From Chara braunii (lineage: Eukaryota; Streptophyta; Charophyceae; Charales; Characeae): 34,730 nt of DNA. The stretch is taken from assembly GCA_003427395.1 (NCBI GenBank), contig BFEA01000003.1, positions 8,601,116 through 8,635,845 of the forward strand. The letters run 5' to 3'. The notes under the pieces were generated by a model. It made no database searches and had not been told where the DNA came from. It worked only from the letters and a program-made list of their open reading frames with translations. Both the position numbers and the translations under genes were made by a program. Below are positions 19,268 to 28,143 of this stretch, one piece after another; position 1 is the stretch's first letter; every line of letters begins with the position of its first letter.

Positions 19268-20049
19268 CTAGAAAATCAATATTGGTCCATCCCTAGAGGC
19301 AAAGCGCAGCTACAGGGCCAGCCAGTGGAATCCCATCGCCAGACCACACGAACAGACATAAAAAAACGACCCTTTCTGGACAGACCTACTCAAGACTTGG
19401 CGCAAATTACCCCTACCGGATAAAATCCCCCCAACAAGATGGGAAGAAGTCTGTCAACAACCCCTTTTCAATAAAAGATGGATCACAGACTTACAAGGAA
19501 GAATATTTCACTGCATGGATTCCCCTTGGAAGGGATGGGTAAAGCATGGGGTACTAAGGATTGGAGACATATGGAACTTAGAAACATCGGACTGACATTC
19601 TCTTGTCGACCTATTGCCTAGCTTACGGTACTGCAGGGGAACAGTAGGTGCACTCGAAAATATTATTGAGGCCATTCCGATAGACTGGATGAGGATACTC
19701 AGGAAAGGCCCCAGCTAAAAGAGAGTGATTGGGTTGGAATCCAAGGGAACCCACAACAAATATGAAACATTGTAATGACAAATAGAAGAGGATCAGTCTT
19801 ACTCTCATTATTCTTTATTAACTAGAGCAACAAGATAAAAGAAAGTCATACTAAAGAAACTAGATGGATACATGCTAATCAGGTATTCAGGATTAGAGTG
19901 TTGAAATACAAAGATCACTGGATTGCCTTCAAGCCAATGTGTGCAATTAATGAACTACCACTAGACCCAATTTATTGGTCATGGTCAGCCCCCATTAGGG
20001 GCCGAAAAAACTGTACTCGAAAATCCACTCCCTGTCGGTCAAATCAACC
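19268..20049 (+). pseudogene. LINE-1 C-terminal linker, heavily broken
   Basis: Short interrupted frames keep traces of the L1 C-terminal linker: SIPRGK near 19295, PPNKMG near 19430, and a GVLRIGDIWNLETSD-like stretch near 19550-19595. Multiple stops and indels prevent a continuous reading. Assignment rests on position between two clear LINE segments. Confidence 0.6.
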
Positions 20050-20055
20050 TACAGA

Positions 20056-20436
20056 ATGCTGAGGCCCAGATTAGAGTTGAGAGAACGGGTAGAAGCCAGG
20101 TGGATGAAGCATCTGAATGTGAGTAGAGGAAACATTAAATATATCAAGTGGTTCAAAACTATTAAGACCAGACCGTCAAAAATCGCCTCATTACAATGGC
20201 AAATCGACCATCGGTACCTTACTACAAACGATTGGCTGATAGATAGAACCTCGCTAGAGAAAAAGGGACTTGCTTTACCTTGGTGTAAATTATGCTCCTC
20301 TTTGTTCCCATCCAGGAACATCCCAGAAACCATAGAACACATCTTTCTACAATGTCCGGGTGCGGTGTGGCTATGGCGCTGGTGGGATAGGATCTGGAGT
20401 ACCCTTCATACCTCTCTGAAGTGGCCATGGGATTGA
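20056..20436 (+). pseudogene. LINE-1 zf-RVT zinc-binding domain
   Basis: The frame carries ASLQWQIDHRYLTTNDWLIDR, then LPWCKLCSSLFPSRNIPETIEHIFLQCPGAVWLWRWW. The pattern C-x2-C-x(~15)-ET-x2-H-x4-C-x2-A-x2-W is that of the zf-RVT family at the C-terminus of plant non-LTR retrotransposons, thought to bind nucleic acid. All four zinc ligands are visible. The next stop comes at PWD. Confidence 0.9.
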
Positions 20437-20570
20437 AGGGCTCTATTATGTGAGACCTGGACACCGGACCAGCAAGACGATTTTTCCAACAATTTATTTA
20501 AAACCAGTCGAAGGGTCATCCTCTAGGCCCTTTGAAATCGTCGCGGTACTTTTGAAATGGAAGTGTCAGG

Positions 20571-20819
20571 TTGGACGGCCCCGAATTTACTGAAGCAATC
20601 AAGCTGCAAATAAAGACATTTATCACAGTTCAATGGAATAAAGTAAAAGAAAAAATCCAATTACTATCGAACGAAAAAGAAATCCAGCAACAAATCCAAC
20701 TATTCAGTGGTGCATGGCTAGGGGGGCCTCAAGGAGGAAAGATTGGAAGGATTAGTGAAAGTGGGGTCAGGGAAGTGTTCAAAGGAGGGCAGATGAAGGA
20801 AGTACAAAAGGACTACTGA
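20571..20819 (+). pseudogene. LINE-1 extreme C-terminus
   Basis: The 82-residue frame FTEAIKLQIKTFITVQWNKVKEKIQLLSNEKEIQQQIQLF is helical and resembles the tail after zf-RVT in L1 elements. The final stop at about 20819 leads into the 3' UTR. A small break separates it from the zinc domain. Confidence 0.65.
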
Positions 20820-21407
20820 CTGGTTTTTCTGGATTGGATAAATGTTGATCCAACAATCCCCCTGCGCCCCTTATCAGAATTCCCAGACCCCTTTCCCCCC
20901 CCCCTCATTAGCTCTGGTCCCCATAAGTTGGTATGGTTGTGAATGATTTTGATCTGTGAATCAAAACAACAGGTCATGAGGTCAATGGGCAAAGAGACAG
21001 TGAAACAACACTATGAGGACAACTGAGGCAACATAATCAGCAGAGACACAAACCCATTCTTAGTACCAGGACTATCGAGAAAGTTGGCGCCACTCAATTG
21101 AGGGTGAAGAGGTACAAAGGAAGTCGTCCGGCTGTTGGGTTTGGAAGTACCAAAGGGTAGGAAAGGAAGAACCAATGTTTCAGCAGTAGATAGTTGACAC
21201 CTGTACTCGGGCGAAGAGGTTCTTTTCCTTTCCTGAACAGCCTGCACAGTCAATCCTCTGGAGGCCAGAGTAATCAATGTTGGCAGGCATCTCAACTATC
21301 TTATTCATTCGTTTTGATTTGTTCTGCTCTCATGATTGTATATGGGACGCTGGACCCTCTTTCCAGCAAGTGATGCTCCCCACCAATAGATGGAGCCTCC
21401 CCCCCGG
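20820..21407 (+). other. LINE-1 3' untranslated region
   Basis: No conserved frame between the last LINE codons and the terminal hairpin. A pyrimidine-rich stretch with C runs lies at about 20880-20905. Confidence 0.6.
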
Positions 21408-21449
21408 GTGCTAGTGGTGCCTGGTCTCAAGAACCAGCACCACTAGCAC
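21408..21449 (+). other. LINE-1 3'-terminal stem-loop
   Basis: GTGCTAGTGGTGC-C-TGGT pairs with ACCAGCACCACTAGCAC: 17 base pairs, one bulged C and a 7-nt loop (CTCAAGA). It ends 19 bases before the A tract. Some LINE reverse transcriptases recognise a 3'-terminal hairpin of their RNA, and this is a candidate for such a site. Confidence 0.8.
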
Positions 21450-21468
21450 TGTAGGGGTGTGTGTGTTT

Positions 21469-21479
21469 AAAAAAAAAAA
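21469..21479 (+). other. LINE-1 poly(A) tail
   Basis: An uninterrupted A11 directly after GTGTGTGTTT marks the 3' end of the retrotransposed copy. No target duplication could be paired with the 5' junction. Confidence 0.75.
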
Positions 21480-21686
21480 TCCTTTATCAGTGTCTCTCAC
21501 CACCCTCACTTGCATAAGCCCTCCCCATTGCTCGGTGGTGTCCAGGTCTTCAGTCCTGTCGATTTATGAGAACCTGGCCTCCAGGAGCTGGGATTGGTAG
21601 GCCTCAATGAGCACCGACCCTCCTCCATTTTATTAACTTTGTATATGAATTGAGGTCGGGTCTAGTCTGCGAACTTGGTCACCCAG

Positions 21687-22127
21687 TCATTTTGTTGGAT
21701 TGTGGGACCCCTTTTGAGGGCAAGGCACCAGGACAGCGGGATGGCCTACCTTAACTGACAAGCATTGAGATCCACTGACTTGGCGTGTTTTAATCTGTGC
21801 TGCAGCTGATCGGTGGTGGCCCAGTTCGCTTTTATCGGGTCCCATACGTCCCCGATAGTGAAGACCCCTTTCTTTACCCAAGTGAGTCATGGCGAGTTCG
21901 AGGTGAGGGTGAAGGGATTGCCTGCTCCATCGAGGATATAAGGGTTACCGAATAACGACTGCCTCCATACGTTGTGCCATCTGTTTGGCGGCCGCTTCAA
22001 CTTCGGGCCTCTTTTTCTCCATAGCTTGAGCATGTTGGGCCGCAGAGGATCGAGAGGAATATCCAGCCTGGTGGCTTGCGCCGGGGTGTTGGCTTGTGCC
22101 TGCTGTGGAGGGGCGGGTATCGACCAA
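21687..22127 (-). pseudogene. LINE-2 C-terminal linker
   Basis: Frames on the minus strand include a Ser/Ala/Gln-rich helix (AAQHAQAMEKKRPEVEAAAKQMAQRME), then LTWVKKGVFTIGDVWDPIKANWATTDQLQ by my translation. That resembles the G---I-D-W---------W----L block between RT and zf-RVT in L1 elements. Stops interrupt it. Confidence 0.6.
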
Positions 22128-22141
22128 TGAGAGTTAGTGAG

Positions 22142-22491
22142 TCATCTAAACGGGTGCACCCAGGTGGATACAACCGTTTGTGGGGCCAGATTGATTATTT
22201 GCAGGCAGGCCAAGGGGTCCCACGAGATATCATTGCCTACGAGAAATCTGACAAGAATTCTGAAGATCAAGGCTTCACTTTCTCTTTCTGGGTCTAATAT
22301 CCCTAGTCCCCCAGCGACTCGTGGTTGGGCGAGGATGTCCCAACTTTGTTCATGCAATTTTGATAATTTGCATTATTCTTCCACAGGTAGGTTATGAGTG
22401 TCCTTTTCAGTCTAGTATATTGTTGAGGTTTTGGCGGCCATACTGCCAGTTCGTACCAGATGGCCGTCAGTACTACATTGTTGATTGCCAA
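22142..22491 (-). pseudogene. LINE-2 post-RT region
   Basis: Two overlapping frames carry MAINNVVLTAIWYELAVWPP, then LKRTLITYLWKNN, and later WDILAQPRVAGGLGILDPERESEALIFRILVRFLVG. This parallels the LINE-1 segment at 18962-19267, including the shared GGLGILDP. A frameshift lies between the two parts. Confidence 0.85.
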
Positions 22492-22657
22492 AGTGCGGCC
22501 TACTAAGGATGTATGTAATCCATCTCATTTGACTAGGTGATCAACTGCCATAATCACAAGTGTGTCACCATGATCCGATGGGGGCCCTACGACCGTCAGT
22601 CTCACCCCCAAGATTCTTATGGCCTCTTCCCGGGCGGCCCATGCGACACTCCGTTCA

Positions 22658-22681
22658 GGGGGGGGGGGGGGGGGGGGGGGG
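22658..22681. repeat. G24 homopolymer inside LINE-2
   Basis: An uninterrupted run of 24 G on the plus strand falls between the RT catalytic block and the post-RT region. It may be a genuine expansion or a miscalled tract. Confidence 0.95.
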
Positions 22682-22689
22682 TGGAGCCG

Positions 22690-23070
22690 CCATCCTTATG
22701 TTTTTGACCCCCAATTAACTTTCATATCTGCGGTGAGCGAGAAAAGGTGTATTACTTGAGTCATGACCTGCAAACTGGTCGCATATGCCCCAATGAGCAC
22801 AGTTAGGTCGTCTGCAAACAATGATGTGACCGGGATGAGATGCTATGGGAGATCTGAAATCGATATTTTACTGATGAGAGGATGTGCTCTGATCAGTGAG
22901 GCTAGGGCCTCCATGACGATCACGAAGAACAGAGGCGCTATGGGATCCCCTTGTCTGACGGATTTTTGGAGTTGGATTGGTGGTGACAAGTGTCCATTTA
23001 ACATAATGTTTGTAAACGCAGCCCTATGAAGGAGCTGCACCCAACGGCAAAAGGTCGGACCGAAGTTCAT
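22690..23070 (-). pseudogene. LINE-2 RT, catalytic half
   Basis: The frame from 23070 reads NFGPTFCRWVQLLHRAAFTNIMLNGHLSPPIQLQKSVRQGDPIAPLFFVIVMEALASLI. It breaks near 22843. My translation further down (about 22830-22799) gives SLFADDLTVLIGAY, so the paired catalytic Asp residues survive in another frame. Confidence 0.88.
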
Positions 23071-23073
23071 TGT

Positions 23074-23532
23074 TCATGACAAGCACATATCCAAGAAGTC
23101 CCAGTCAACATGGTCATTAGCCTTTTCCAAATCGATGAACAACATCGCTGCTTGGACCTTGCACTGGCGGGCGTATTTGATAGTCTCGTTGGCGAGGAGA
23201 ATGCTATCTTGGATATTTCGATTGGGCATGAACCCCGATTGATCCGGGTGAATCAACATGTTCATTAGTGGTAGCAGTCGGTTGGTGAGGGTCTTGGACA
23301 CCAGCTTGTAAGGGACCGGGAGGAGAGTGATTGGTCTATAGTTTCTGATGTCCTCCTTGTCCCTTTCTTTATAAAGAAGTGTGGTGACGCCTTGCCCTAT
23401 CATACCTCCGAACGATCCTTCCTTCTGCACGACTGCAACATAGTCCATTAGGTCGTCATGTAGGAGGTTCCAAAATTCCACCCATAATTCTTTGGGAAAA
23501 AAGTCTATCCCTGGGGTCTTCTCGTCTTCCAT
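23074..23532 (-). pseudogene. LINE-2 RT, N-terminal half
   Basis: The 152-residue frame reads KTPGIDFFPKELWVEFW, then TTLLYKERDKEDIRNYRPITLLPVPYKLVSKTLTNRL, then IHPDQSGFMPNRNIQDSILLANETIKYA and MLFIDLEKANDHVDWDFLDMCL. This is the canonical start of a non-LTR RT and includes the first catalytic Asp. It shows what the LINE-1 copy has lost upstream of IRNY. Confidence 0.92.
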
Positions 23533-23717
23533 TCTTTGCAGGGCCTCCTAAATCTCCTGGGAGGACAAGGCCTTGTCTAGCTCTTCCTTCTGTGTGGAGG
23601 TGAGGCGCGAGTGCATGGCTAACAGTAGTGATTCTCTTGCCGACGAAACCTCATCTGGGTTCTTTTGAGGAGTTTAAGAAGTGAAGAGATTTTGGTAATA
23701 CTGGGAGGCGTAGTCCG

Positions 23718-23957
23718 TTATGGTGTAGGCATTGGAACATTTTCATTCAACGGGTGTTTCAGCCTTAGAACTGTTGTTGCCCTAGATGTGGCCTTCGCCT
23801 TGTTGAAGAAAGTCTCGGTCGTTGTGCCATCTGTGTGTTCCTTCTTGATTCTGGCCTGAATTCTCCAGGCCTGGGCTTGTTGTTCTATATAGGCTTGGAG
23901 GTGGTCTCGAGCTTGTTGCATGCTTTCAAAGGTCGGGCGGTGCAGCGGATCCTCCAT
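23718..23957 (-). pseudogene. LINE-2 pre-RT linker
   Basis: The frame contains ARDHLQAYIEQQAQAWRIQARIKKEHTDGTTTETFFNKAKATSRATTV. The A-W-x-RAR-x(9)-T--FF---KA pattern is typical of the segment between endonuclease and RT in plant L1 elements. It lies about 190 bases upstream of the RT fragment, separated by stops. Confidence 0.75.
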
Positions 23958-24030
23958 TAGCTGCTCGTCCGGGACTGTTGGTGTGTTGGATTGTTGAGAC
24001 TGCTGAGACTGCTTGGGCTGCTTGGACCCC

Positions 24031-24074
24031 TATCTATGATAAGTATTGGAGTTCTCGGATTTATTTTGTGGGCT
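24031..24074 (+). pseudogene. cox1: Mitochondrial cox1 exon fragment (NUMT), left part
   Basis: The plus strand encodes MISIGVLGFILWA, a segment unique to cytochrome c oxidase subunit 1, ending immediately before the expected His-His pair. Cox1 is the catalytic subunit of complex IV and is mitochondrially encoded. Only about 44 bases remain on this side; upstream is a GACTGCTGA-type low-complexity stretch, so the transfer joint is near 24030. Surrounded by nuclear LINEs, it is read as nuclear mitochondrial DNA. Confidence 0.85.
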
Positions 24075-24340
24075 CAAGATGGGTTCCTCTCATGGCAACA
24101 TGAGAGTTCAATCACTTTGCTATATGCTGGGAATGCCTTAAGATTAGTTGGAAGTTCCAAATTCATTGGTCAATCAACAGGCTCACCATAGTTTGATCGA
24201 AGAGGAGCCTCAGAGACTACAAGCGAAGCAACTTTTGTCGCCTCTTAGTGCTGCGCAAATGGCATGGCAAACGCTGTAGTGTAAGCTGGCAGGAAAGTTG
24301 AAGATATAGTCCATACCATGGATAAATTCATGGAGAAAGG
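24075..24340 (+). other. Group I intron (266 nt, no homing endonuclease) inside the cox1 fragment
   Basis: The 5' exon ends in U (GGGCT) and the intron ends in G, as group I introns require. GGGCT can pair with GGGUUC at 24081-24086, placing a U-G pair at the splice site (P1). CUCUCAUG-GCAA-CAUGAGAG (24087-24106) is a P2 helix with a GNRA loop. Core elements follow in order: P (near ATGCTGGGAATGCC, 24124-24137), Q (near TCAATCAACAGGCTC, 24170-24184), R (CAGAGACTAC, 24211-24220) and S (AAGATATAGTCC, 24301-24312). R and S pair GACUA with UAGUC (P7). A P9-like hairpin CCAUG/CAUGG lies at 24316-24333. No ORF fills the loops. Confidence 0.85.
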
Positions 24341-24355
24341 CATCACATGTTCACA
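24341..24355 (+). pseudogene. cox1: Mitochondrial cox1 exon fragment, right part
   Basis: CATCACATGTTCACA encodes HHMFT, exactly the residues that follow the left exon in cox1, including the His pair that ligates the haem-copper centre. The next cox1 codons (V-G-L-D) are absent, so the transferred piece, or another intron, begins here. Confidence 0.82.
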
Positions 24356-25390
24356 ATTAATCACAAGCTAATAAATCTTGTACCAGCATACTGCCGTCTT
24401 CACCCGAATAGAACGCTTGGTCATTATCTCGCTGCACCTGGACTGAAAAGTGCCCCAAATACAGCTAGAATGACCAGGCATTATATTCGGGAGAAGACGG
24501 TAGGGCAATCCAAGAGGGACGATTCAGACCATATTCGATTCTTTCTACCTTACCCGTCAACGAAGTGTTACGTTGAAAGTCAATTCTTCGCTGCAATCTT
24601 TTTGTGTTGGAGCCTCTATGGAAAAGGGTGATACAACCTGTGGAATTTCGTCCAGCAGACACCTTTTTTGAAACTAAAAGTTAATTGTTTGAGTGACTTT
24701 CCTTTCCAGCAACTGTTTTTCATACAGTTTCGCTCTGCTGGGACTGCTGAGACTGCTGTGTCATTTGTGGATGTTGGGGCTGGTGAGACTGATCCTCTGT
24801 GTGAGGAAGGCATGCATTTCTTTCTGCGCTTTGTGACCCATGAAACTCTGCCAACAACCAAAGCTAAACGAGTGTCTTGCGGGGAAGGCGACACTTCTGC
24901 CTACTGGACCCCATGGGGGAAATGGTGGTATGGGCAAAATTTACGAGTGCCCCAACTTTGGTGGCAATTTTTAATTCTAATTCGGCGATGACAAATTCCG
25001 AAAACAAATGTTGCTGAGGTTACTCCACATCAGGGGTAAAAATCAAAAGATAAACAAAAGTGGTTTGGGCCATGAGAGAACATTTGCGCCAAACCGAATG
25101 CATATGTCAATCGAAGTCAGTGCGACCTGGTGGGAGCAATGTTTCAGGCTGGGTAGGCAGGCCGGGGGGCTCCCTTCGTAAAACAGGCTCGGGTGAACTG
25201 CTGGCTTAGCATGAACACCCTGTCAGTCGAGGGCTTGCTGTGCCGATCATTCCATTTCCATCGATGGGGAGCCGCACCCTGGAAACTGGGTCCAGTCTCC
25301 CATACATAATTGACTGATAAGTACAGTCAATAGGAGTTATTCCTGAGGATTCACGCCCATATTTTTGGTGTTCTCAAGCCACATTTTGCC
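24356..25390. other. Anonymous sequence after the cox1 fragment
   Basis: A 107-residue plus-strand frame (24668-24991) is the longest. Its C-terminal half is Trp/Thr-rich (YWTPWGKWWYGQNLRVPQLWWQF), but I recognise no family. The GGGACTGCTGAGACTGCT motif at 24738-24760 resembles the sequence just left of the cox1 fragment (23990-24020). No RNA gene seen. Confidence 0.45.
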
Positions 25391-25497
25391 CTCAAAATGA
25401 CAAAATCGCAAAATCAGTGGCCAGATCTAGTCCTTGGAAAAGAAGTATTGGATCTCTGGCCACTGATTTTGCGATTTTGCGATTTTGCGATTTTGAG
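25391..25497. repeat. Long hairpin, MITE-like
   Basis: Arms 25401-25425 and 25455-25479 are perfect reverse complements over 25 bp (outer end CAAAATCGC, inner end GGCCAGA). CTCAAAAT at 25391-25398 pairs with ATTTTGAG at 25490-25497. The right arm has two extra GCGATTTT units, a local slippage expansion. Confidence 0.88.
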
Positions 25498-25510
25498 AGA
25501 CTAGTGTGAG

Positions 25511-25769
25511 TATACTTTCATCCCAGAGGAACCTAGAGAAAATCAGCTGGCCGTTGTCAGAAAACCGTACGCACTGGAAATTTGTGGCCAGAAACCTTTC
25601 CGTAAACTTAAAGCATGGGCTGAGGAAGAGTGACCCCTACTTGATACTCTCATCCCAGAGGAACCTAGAGAAAATCAACTAACCGTTGTCAGAAAACCGC
25701 ACACACTGGAAATCTGTGGCCAGATACCTTTTTGTAAAGCATGGGCTGAGAAAGAGTGTCCCCTACTTG
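25511..25769. repeat. Two-copy tandem duplication, about 132-bp unit
   Basis: Copy 1 (25511-25642) and copy 2 (25643-25769) share most bases, from ATACT(T/C)TCATCCCAGAGG to CCCCTACTTGA. Copy 2 lacks 7 bases. One plus frame is open through copy 1 (SSQRNLEKISWPLSENRTHWKFVARNLS) and meets a TAA in copy 2, so a duplicated coding fragment is possible. No family recognised. Confidence 0.85.
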
Positions 25770-26644
25770 ACCTAAGCTTCCTCCATTCTGCAAGGGTCAT
25801 CAGATTTCAAGTAGCCACCTTCAACCTGTTACCAATAACAGGAGTAGACAAGCACCACTCCCACCCCCTTTCCTCCTAAAAACAAACTTGTAGAGAAGTT
25901 CGTACTCTTCACAAATGGCTCGCCTACCCGACCTAAGAGAGGTACCTGGGGGGTAAACTAAATTAATTCTGAGCATCCCAACTCTGGAGATTTTTTTTTT
26001 TTTTTTTTTTTTTTTAAATTGTTGCTCACAGGACCAACCCCTACCTACCTCATATTTCTGCTTTCCTTAGCGTAACCTCTGCTTCCTCATCTCCGGGGCC
26101 ACCTGTTTGGCCCTCTCGGGTGTACCAGACAGCGGTTGCAGACACCAGTGCTAGGCCATGACAAACCTCTCCCAGCCCTGGTTGAAGCACTATTGAGCGA
26201 GCCTTGTCGCATGGGCACTTCGGTCGCCAAGCATGATCGTTTGCTGTCCCTTTTTCCCTTCTTTTTTTTTTTTTTTTTTTTTTTTGTTTAATAGCCCTTG
26301 TGATATCCCTCTATCCTGGCGGTTCCTATGAGCACCAGCCCAGGTTTGGTCAGACAGCGAATATTCCTGAGAGCCTTTCCCTGGGCAGTGTCTAGTGGTT
26401 CTACCCTAACCAAGGTCTTACCTGAGACAGCCCTTCTGACCCAACCCGGGCGCCATGTTCCTCGCATAGCCTACTATTATTGCCGTACTAGGGGTTGTGT
26501 TATTGTTCATGCTGAGCGGGCAAGGTTATTGTTTCCATAACCCGCACCAGTTCGCCGCAGGGCCGATTCCTGCCAGGGAAGACCTCCGGCCCATCCCCCT
26601 TTGCACCCTCAGTTGGTTGTTATTAGTCATGAGTTATGATCCCA
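25770..26644. other. Anonymous sequence with two poly(T) tracts
   Basis: T25 at 25991-26015 and T24 at 26262-26285. On the minus strand these could be poly(A) tails of retroposed sequences, but the flanks are not recognisable. A distant copy of the dispersed repeat found at 26645 may lie at 26340-26400. Confidence 0.5.
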
Positions 26645-26692
26645 GGCCAGTCCGGAACCGAATGTTTCCACGGAGCCACCCTAGGCAATGTC
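26645..26692 (+). repeat. Dispersed short repeat, copy A
   Basis: GCCAGTCCGGAACCGAATG-type sequence followed by TTTCCACGGAGCCACCCTAGGCAATGTC. It is closely matched at 27051-27098 and 27136-27180. Confidence 0.85.
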
Positions 26693-27050
26693 TTACCTAG
26701 GTCAACTGTACACCTTTTTATTTTATTTTTTTTGCAAAATGGGCCCAGTGCCCAAGGCTGATATTATCCATGAGAAGGTTTGAGGCCGGGGTCCTCACAG
26801 TCTACCCAGAGTGAACACAAGACTTTGCTGAGAACCGGGCTCAGCGTCCCTTATCTGAAAATTAAGGAGAAGAACCCTGAGGATGATCATTGATCTGTGC
26901 AGGCTTTTCTAAGACAGGGAGAGAACCTCTTCGCCTTATCATCAGGCGCCAGGTCATTGCAGCTGAGCACTAGTTCCTTCCTCCCTCTTTGCAAACCAAC
27001 TCTAGACCAGTCCGGGCGCCTATTGGGATGATGTTACAGTTGCCACTTTG
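26693..27050. other. Anonymous spacer between dispersed repeats
   Basis: No gene recognised. It contains a short T-rich patch and a CTCTAGACCAGTCCGGGCGCC segment near 27000 that recurs in part near 27108, suggesting that the repeat unit is longer than the 48-bp core. Confidence 0.5.
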
Positions 27051-27098
27051 GGCCAGTCTGGAACCGAATGTTTCCATGGAGCCACCATAGGCAGTGTC
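27051..27098 (+). repeat. Dispersed short repeat, copy B
   Basis: Matches copy A with a few substitutions (TCTGG for TCCGG, CATGG for CACGG, CCATAGG for CCCTAGG). Confidence 0.85.
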
Positions 27099-27135
27099 CC
27101 TAAGCCAACTCTAGACCAGCTTGTGTGCCACTCCA

Positions 27136-27180
27136 GGCTAGCCCGGAACCGAATGTTTCCTCGGAGCCACCCTAGGCACC
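27136..27180 (+). repeat. Dispersed short repeat, copy C
   Basis: Matches copies A and B (GCCCGGAACCGAATG, then TTTCCTCGGAGCCACCCTAGGCA) and ends at the border of the GC-rich region. Confidence 0.83.
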
Positions 27181-28130
27181 GTTGTCGGTGCGAATACCCT
27201 TACAAGGGTATCCGCCCTGGTTTTTGCAAGTGACAGAAAATAGTTTTGGTTTAGAATTTAAGTATACCGTGCTAAGCGCGGCTGCATCTGTAATTGCGTT
27301 GACTGGGTGGTTGACCACAATAGCGAGTGCGTGGGCGCGCAGGTTTAAGGCGCGCGTGATTCTTTTCTGTTGTTGATCGTAAAGCCGGCCCGGACCTCGA
27401 TCGTTTTGCTTGGTGATATTATTATTATTTATTTATTTTGATTAAGCAGGAATTAAAGATATTTTCTTTTGATTGGTACATTTGACCGAGTCGAGCGCGC
27501 GTGCGGAGAACGACCCCGACGACGGCATCGGCAATACGGGGGCGATTTCGCGCGGTGAGCGGGATGTCATAGGATGGCGCATGGGGCAATTATGGTATGG
27601 TGTAAGCAAGCCGGCACGGGCACTGGGAGCCGCGCAGCCGTTTTGTTGGCCCTGAGCGCCATGCGTTACCACTTTATCTAGAATTTCGAGCCTGCCGACA
27701 CCAGGCTTGGGCTTAGCCTTATAGGTTATGGCATCGGAATACTACTACGGAGGTTCAAGGATCGAGGCTGGTGGGCGTCGGTGCGGGAACAGCGGAGCGG
27801 CGTGGAGGAAACCGAGGGGTTGAGGGCCTGGTGGGGCCATCCCCTTTTGGTTTTATTGGCAAGCGCGGCAATGGGTCCGACCTGCGGCACTGACGACATG
27901 CCAACAGCCCCGCTGTCCCCCGGTAATACTAGGATTATTTTTATCTTATTTTTCCCTTGTCGGTTTCTCTTTATCGCATCCCGTTCGGGGACGTGAGACG
28001 GCGGTAGGGTCGCGTGGAGTGTGTTGTATTTGCGGGGCGCCTGAAGTGCAATTACAAACTGTTTTTGAAGCTACGCTAAAGCCGCGCCCGATGTTGTTTT
28101 GCCTAAGCGCGGTGCCGTGGGTGTAGCAGG
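27181..28130 (+). other. GC-rich region with short open frames, unrecognised
   Basis: GC-rich overall, with a local A/T-rich patch at about 27415-27480, and unlike the A/T-leaning DNA to its left. Frames include 27182-27376 (ends in a hydrophobic stretch, YTVLSAAASVIALTGWLTTIASAW, then basic residues), 27473-27655 (DPDDGIGNTGAISRGERDVIGWRMGQLW) and 27781-27996. The frames could be exons or broken pieces of one gene, but no motif or start context supports a call. No terminal repeats seen. Confidence 0.4.
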
Positions 28131-28143
28131 CACCCAAGAGCCT

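Larger units (their letters stand above)
17041..21479 (+). mobile_element. L1-like LINE (LINE-1), 5'-truncated, interrupted
   Basis: On the plus strand, RT blocks are followed by a C-terminal zf-RVT zinc motif, a 3' UTR, a strong hairpin (21408-21449) and an A11 tail. This is the layout of plant L1-type non-LTR retrotransposons. There is no endonuclease or ORF1 sequence; the element starts abruptly inside the RT domain, as expected of aborted target-primed reverse transcription. A 1-kb hAT-like element splits the RT. Several stops show it is dead. Confidence 0.88.
21491..23957 (-). mobile_element. Second L1-like LINE (LINE-2), degenerate
   Basis: Minus-strand fragments in several frames follow the L1 order: pre-RT linker, RT blocks and post-RT linker. 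RT blocks are related to but clearly different from LINE-1 (for example MPNRNIQDSILLANE versus EGRNIQDNILLVNE). The C-terminal zf-RVT is not seen; sequence ends against the LINE-1 tail near 21480. Its 5' end is near 23957 or just beyond; no endonuclease is visible. Confidence 0.85.

Noticed and set aside
17039-21490. CTGATAAAG at the LINE-1 5' junction and CTTTATCAG after its poly(A) as a target duplication
   Set aside because: They are inverted, not direct, repeats and only nine bases long; flanks do not match.
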